A stretch of DNA of 6,870 nt, taken from positions 1 to 6,870 of the forward strand of contig CAAFIN010000345.1 in the NCBI GenBank assembly GCA_900762945.1, read 5' to 3'. The notes beneath the pieces are model-generated. The model worked only from the letters and a program-made list of their open reading frames with translations. It was not told where the DNA came from and made no database searches. The translations under genes were made by a program, and so were the position numbers. Origin of the DNA: Clostridia bacterium (GTDB lineage Bacteria > Bacillota > Clostridia > Christensenellales > Pumilibacteraceae). Positions 5,044 through 6,870 of the stretch are shown here, piece by piece (positions within the stretch are counted from its first letter, which is position 1; each line of letters starts with the position of its first letter).

Positions 5044-6870
5044 GTTTAATTACGACGCAATAGTAGTGGGAGCGGGTCACGCCGGGATAGAGGCGGGGCT
5101 CGCCCTCGCGCGTATGGGGCTAACGACCCTCGTGCTGTCGATCACGCTCGACAACGTGGGGTATCTCGCGTGCAACCCGAGCATAGGCGGCACGGCGAAA
5201 GGACACCTCGTCCGCGAGGTCGACGCGCTCGGCGGCGAAATGGGCGTAGCGGCGGACAAAACGCTCACCCAACTTCGCATGCTCAACAGAAGCAAGGGCG
5301 CGGCGGTGCAGTCGCTGCGCGCTCAGGTCGACAAATACAAGTACCACGAGTATATGAAACGCACGCTCGAACGCCAGCCCGGGCTTCATCTTCGTCAGGG
5401 CGAAGCCGCCGAAATTCTCTACGACGGCGACCGCGTTATCGGCGTACGCACCGTCTATAAAATGACTTACCTTGCGCCCGTGGTCGTGCTTGCTTGCGGC
5501 GTGTACCTAAAGTCGACCATTATCGTCGGCGACGTCATCGAGGAAAAGGGGCCGGTGTGCTTCAACCGCGCGAACCGCCTTTCCGACAGTCTTAGCGGCA
5601 TGGGTATCGAACTCCGCCGTTTCAAGACCGGCACGCCCGCGAGAATCAAGGGCAGTACCGTCGACTTTTCCGCGCTCGAAGTGCAGGAGGGCGACGACGA
5701 TATCTACTCGTTTTCCGCGCTGAGCAAAAAGGTCAACGCGAAAAAACGCCGCTGTTACCTCGGCTATACCAACGAGGAAACGCACGCGGTTATCCGCGAC
5801 AACCTCTCGCTTTCGCCCAAGTATTCGGGGCTTATTCACGGCACCGGCGCGAGATATTGCCCGTCCATCGAGGACAAGATCGTGCGGTTTGCCGACAAAA
5901 GCCGCCACCAGTTCTTCCTCGAACCCGAGGGCGACGGCACGGAAGAAATGTACGTTCAGGGCATTTCGACTTCGCTTCCGGCGTTCGTGCAGTACGGTAT
6001 GTACCGCAGTATCCGCGGCTTCGAGAACGTGGAAATCATGCGCGACGCGTATGCGATCGAGTACGACTGCATCAACCCGCTCGAACTTTATCCCACGCTT
6101 ATGCACAAAAAATACAAGGGTTTGTTTTTCGCCGGGCAGATCAACGGCACGAGCGGTTACGAAGAAGCCGCCGCGCAAGGCATAGTCGCGGGTATCAACG
6201 GCGCGTTGTACTTTAAAAAGCGCGAACCTATGGTGCTTACGCGCGACAACTCGTATATCGGCGTGCTTATCGACGACCTCGTGACCGTCGGCACGGACGA
6301 GCCTTACCGTATGATGACCTCCCGCGCCGAATTCCGCTTGTCGCTTCGACAGGACAACGCCGATCTACGGCTTACGCCTATAGGGGAGCGGGTAGGCTTG
6401 GTCACGAAAAAACGCAAAAAAGCGTACGAGAAAAAACTTGCGGAACTAGGCAAAGCCCGCGAGAGAATGAATAAAACCTATACGCCCGCCGAGGTCGCGC
6501 CGCTGTTCGAAAAATACGGCGAGCCGCTGCCGAAGTCCGGGCTTACGTTGTCCGCGATCGCCCGCCGTCCGTTCGCTACGCCCGCTATTCTCAACGAGTA
6601 CTTAAAAGCGTTCGAAGGTATCGATCCCGCCGCCGTCGAGCAAGCGTTCGTCGAGGTGCGGTACGAGGGCTATCTCGCCCGCGCGGAAAAAGCCCGCGCC
6701 GAGCAGAAACGCCTCGAAAACGCCGTGCTTTCGCCCGATACCGACTACCGCGAAATCGGCGGTTTGCGACTTGAAGCCGCGGAAAAACTCAACCGCGTAA
6801 AGCCGCTGTCCGTCGGTCAGGCTTCGCGTATTTCCGGCGTAACCCCGGCCGATATCAACGTGCTGATAAT
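5033..6870 (+). CDS. mnmG: tRNA uridine-5-carboxymethylaminomethyl modification enzyme MnmG (GidA), 3' end cut by the window
   Basis: With MnmE, this FAD-dependent cytoplasmic enzyme installs the (carboxymethyl)aminomethyl group on the wobble uridine of certain tRNAs, using methylene-tetrahydrofolate, NADH and GTP hydrolysis by MnmE. There are 612 complete codons and no stop. Compared with E. coli MnmG (629 residues), roughly 15-20 residues are missing. Landmarks: dinucleotide-binding GAGHAG (13-18), C47 in ACNPSIGG, EVDALGG (62-68), FKTGTPARI (197-205), C276 in RYCPSIEDK, HQFFLEPEG (292-300), FAGQINGTSGYEEAAAQG (366-383), LIDDLVT (412-418), EPYRMMTSRAE (423-433) and VGQASRISGVTP (594-605). 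Both catalytic cysteines (E. coli C47 and C277) are present. An in-frame TAA at 5021-5023 makes the ATG at 5033 the first possible start. No Shine-Dalgarno sequence is visible before it. The usual GTFLxG motif reads GVYLKS (156-161). It lies 28 bases after potD on the same strand. Confidence 0.96.
   Translation, partial: MNDTFNYDAIVVGAGHAGIEAGLALARMGLTTLVLSITLDNVGYLACNPSIGGTAKGHLVREVDALGGEMGVAADKTLTQLRMLNRSKGAAVQSLRAQVDKYKYHEYMKRTLERQPGLHLRQGEAAEILYDGDRVIGVRTVYKMTYLAPVVVLACGVYLKSTIIVGDVIEEKGPVCFNRANRLSDSLSGMGIELRRFKTGTPARIKGSTVDFSALEVQEGDDDIYSFSALSKKVNAKKRRCYLGYTNEETHAVIRDNLSLSPKYSGLIHGTGARYCPSIEDKIVRFADKSRHQFFLEPEGDGTEEMYVQGISTSLPAFVQYGMYRSIRGFENVEIMRDAYAIEYDCINPLELYPTLMHKKYKGLFFAGQINGTSGYEEAAAQGIVAGINGALYFKKREPMVLTRDNSYIGVLIDDLVTVGTDEPYRMMTSRAEFRLSLRQDNADLRLTPIGERVGLVTKKRKKAYEKKLAELGKARERMNKTYTPAEVAPLFEKYGEPLPKSGLTLSAIARRPFATPAILNEYLKAFEGIDPAAVEQAFVEVRYEGYLARAEKARAEQKRLENAVLSPDTDYREIGGLRLEAAEKLNRVKPLSVGQASRISGVTPADINVLI

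Noticed and set aside
5507..6178. A 223-codon antisense open frame inside mnmG
   Set aside because: Same codon-register artefact. The sense strand encodes highly conserved MnmG motifs throughout this stretch.
5857..6216. Plus-strand 119-codon open frame overlapping mnmG in another frame
   Set aside because: It is Arg/His-rich, has no recognisable domain and lies entirely within conserved mnmG coding sequence.
1..6870. A previously undescribed system, mobile element or defence island
   Set aside because: All six genes belong to well-known families in an orderly operon with uniform codon use. No transposase, integrase, attachment repeats, CRISPR repeats, tRNA or toxin-antitoxin pair was seen. 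The novelty is limited to features within PotA and PotD and to gene order.

Overview
The window holds one compact, single-strand block of six plus-strand genes: a complete polyamine (spermidine/putrescine) ABC importer operon with its own regulator, followed closely by the tRNA-modification gene mnmG, which runs off the right edge. There are no RNA genes, mobile elements, CRISPR arrays or long empty stretches. Every gap between genes is under 60 bases, and two gene pairs overlap.

The source looks like a Firmicutes/Clostridia bacterium, probably an uncultured gut-type lineage. MnmG carries phrases typical of clostridial homologues (for example YAIEYDCINP and a GP loop where E. coli has GR). 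PotA, PotB and PotC resemble clostridial versions, Shine-Dalgarno sites are strong, and the PotD signal peptide is a short lipoprotein type. Codon usage is unusual for a classical low-GC clostridium: GC-ending codons dominate (GCG, CGC, CTC, GAC, GTC), and TTA, CTA and TCA are rare. This suggests a higher-GC clade such as a Christensenellales-like group, but that placement is inference.

Layout: 29-562 is an HTH-cupin regulator; 581-2110 is potA, an enlarged ATPase; 2094-2909 is potB and 2906-3727 is potC, the two permeases; 3787-5004 is potD, the substrate-binding lipoprotein; 5033 to the end is mnmG, lacking only its last few residues. The regulator ends in a tandem stop 18 bases before potA. 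potA/potB overlap by 17 bases and potB/potC by 4, so translational coupling is likely. PotD captures the polyamine outside the membrane, PotB/PotC form the channel, PotA drives transport with ATP, and the cupin regulator presumably senses polyamine or a related small molecule and controls the operon. The promoter and operator should lie left of the window, because only 28 bases precede the first gene.

This is a recognisable system rather than a new one. The parts most worth a second look are: the 509-residue PotA, with an apparent duplication of its C-terminal TOBE regulatory module, an extra segment of about 27 residues before the signature motif and a strongly acidic tail; a PotD in which two aromatic polyamine-contact positions appear changed; and the close, Shine-Dalgarno-less placement of mnmG behind potD.
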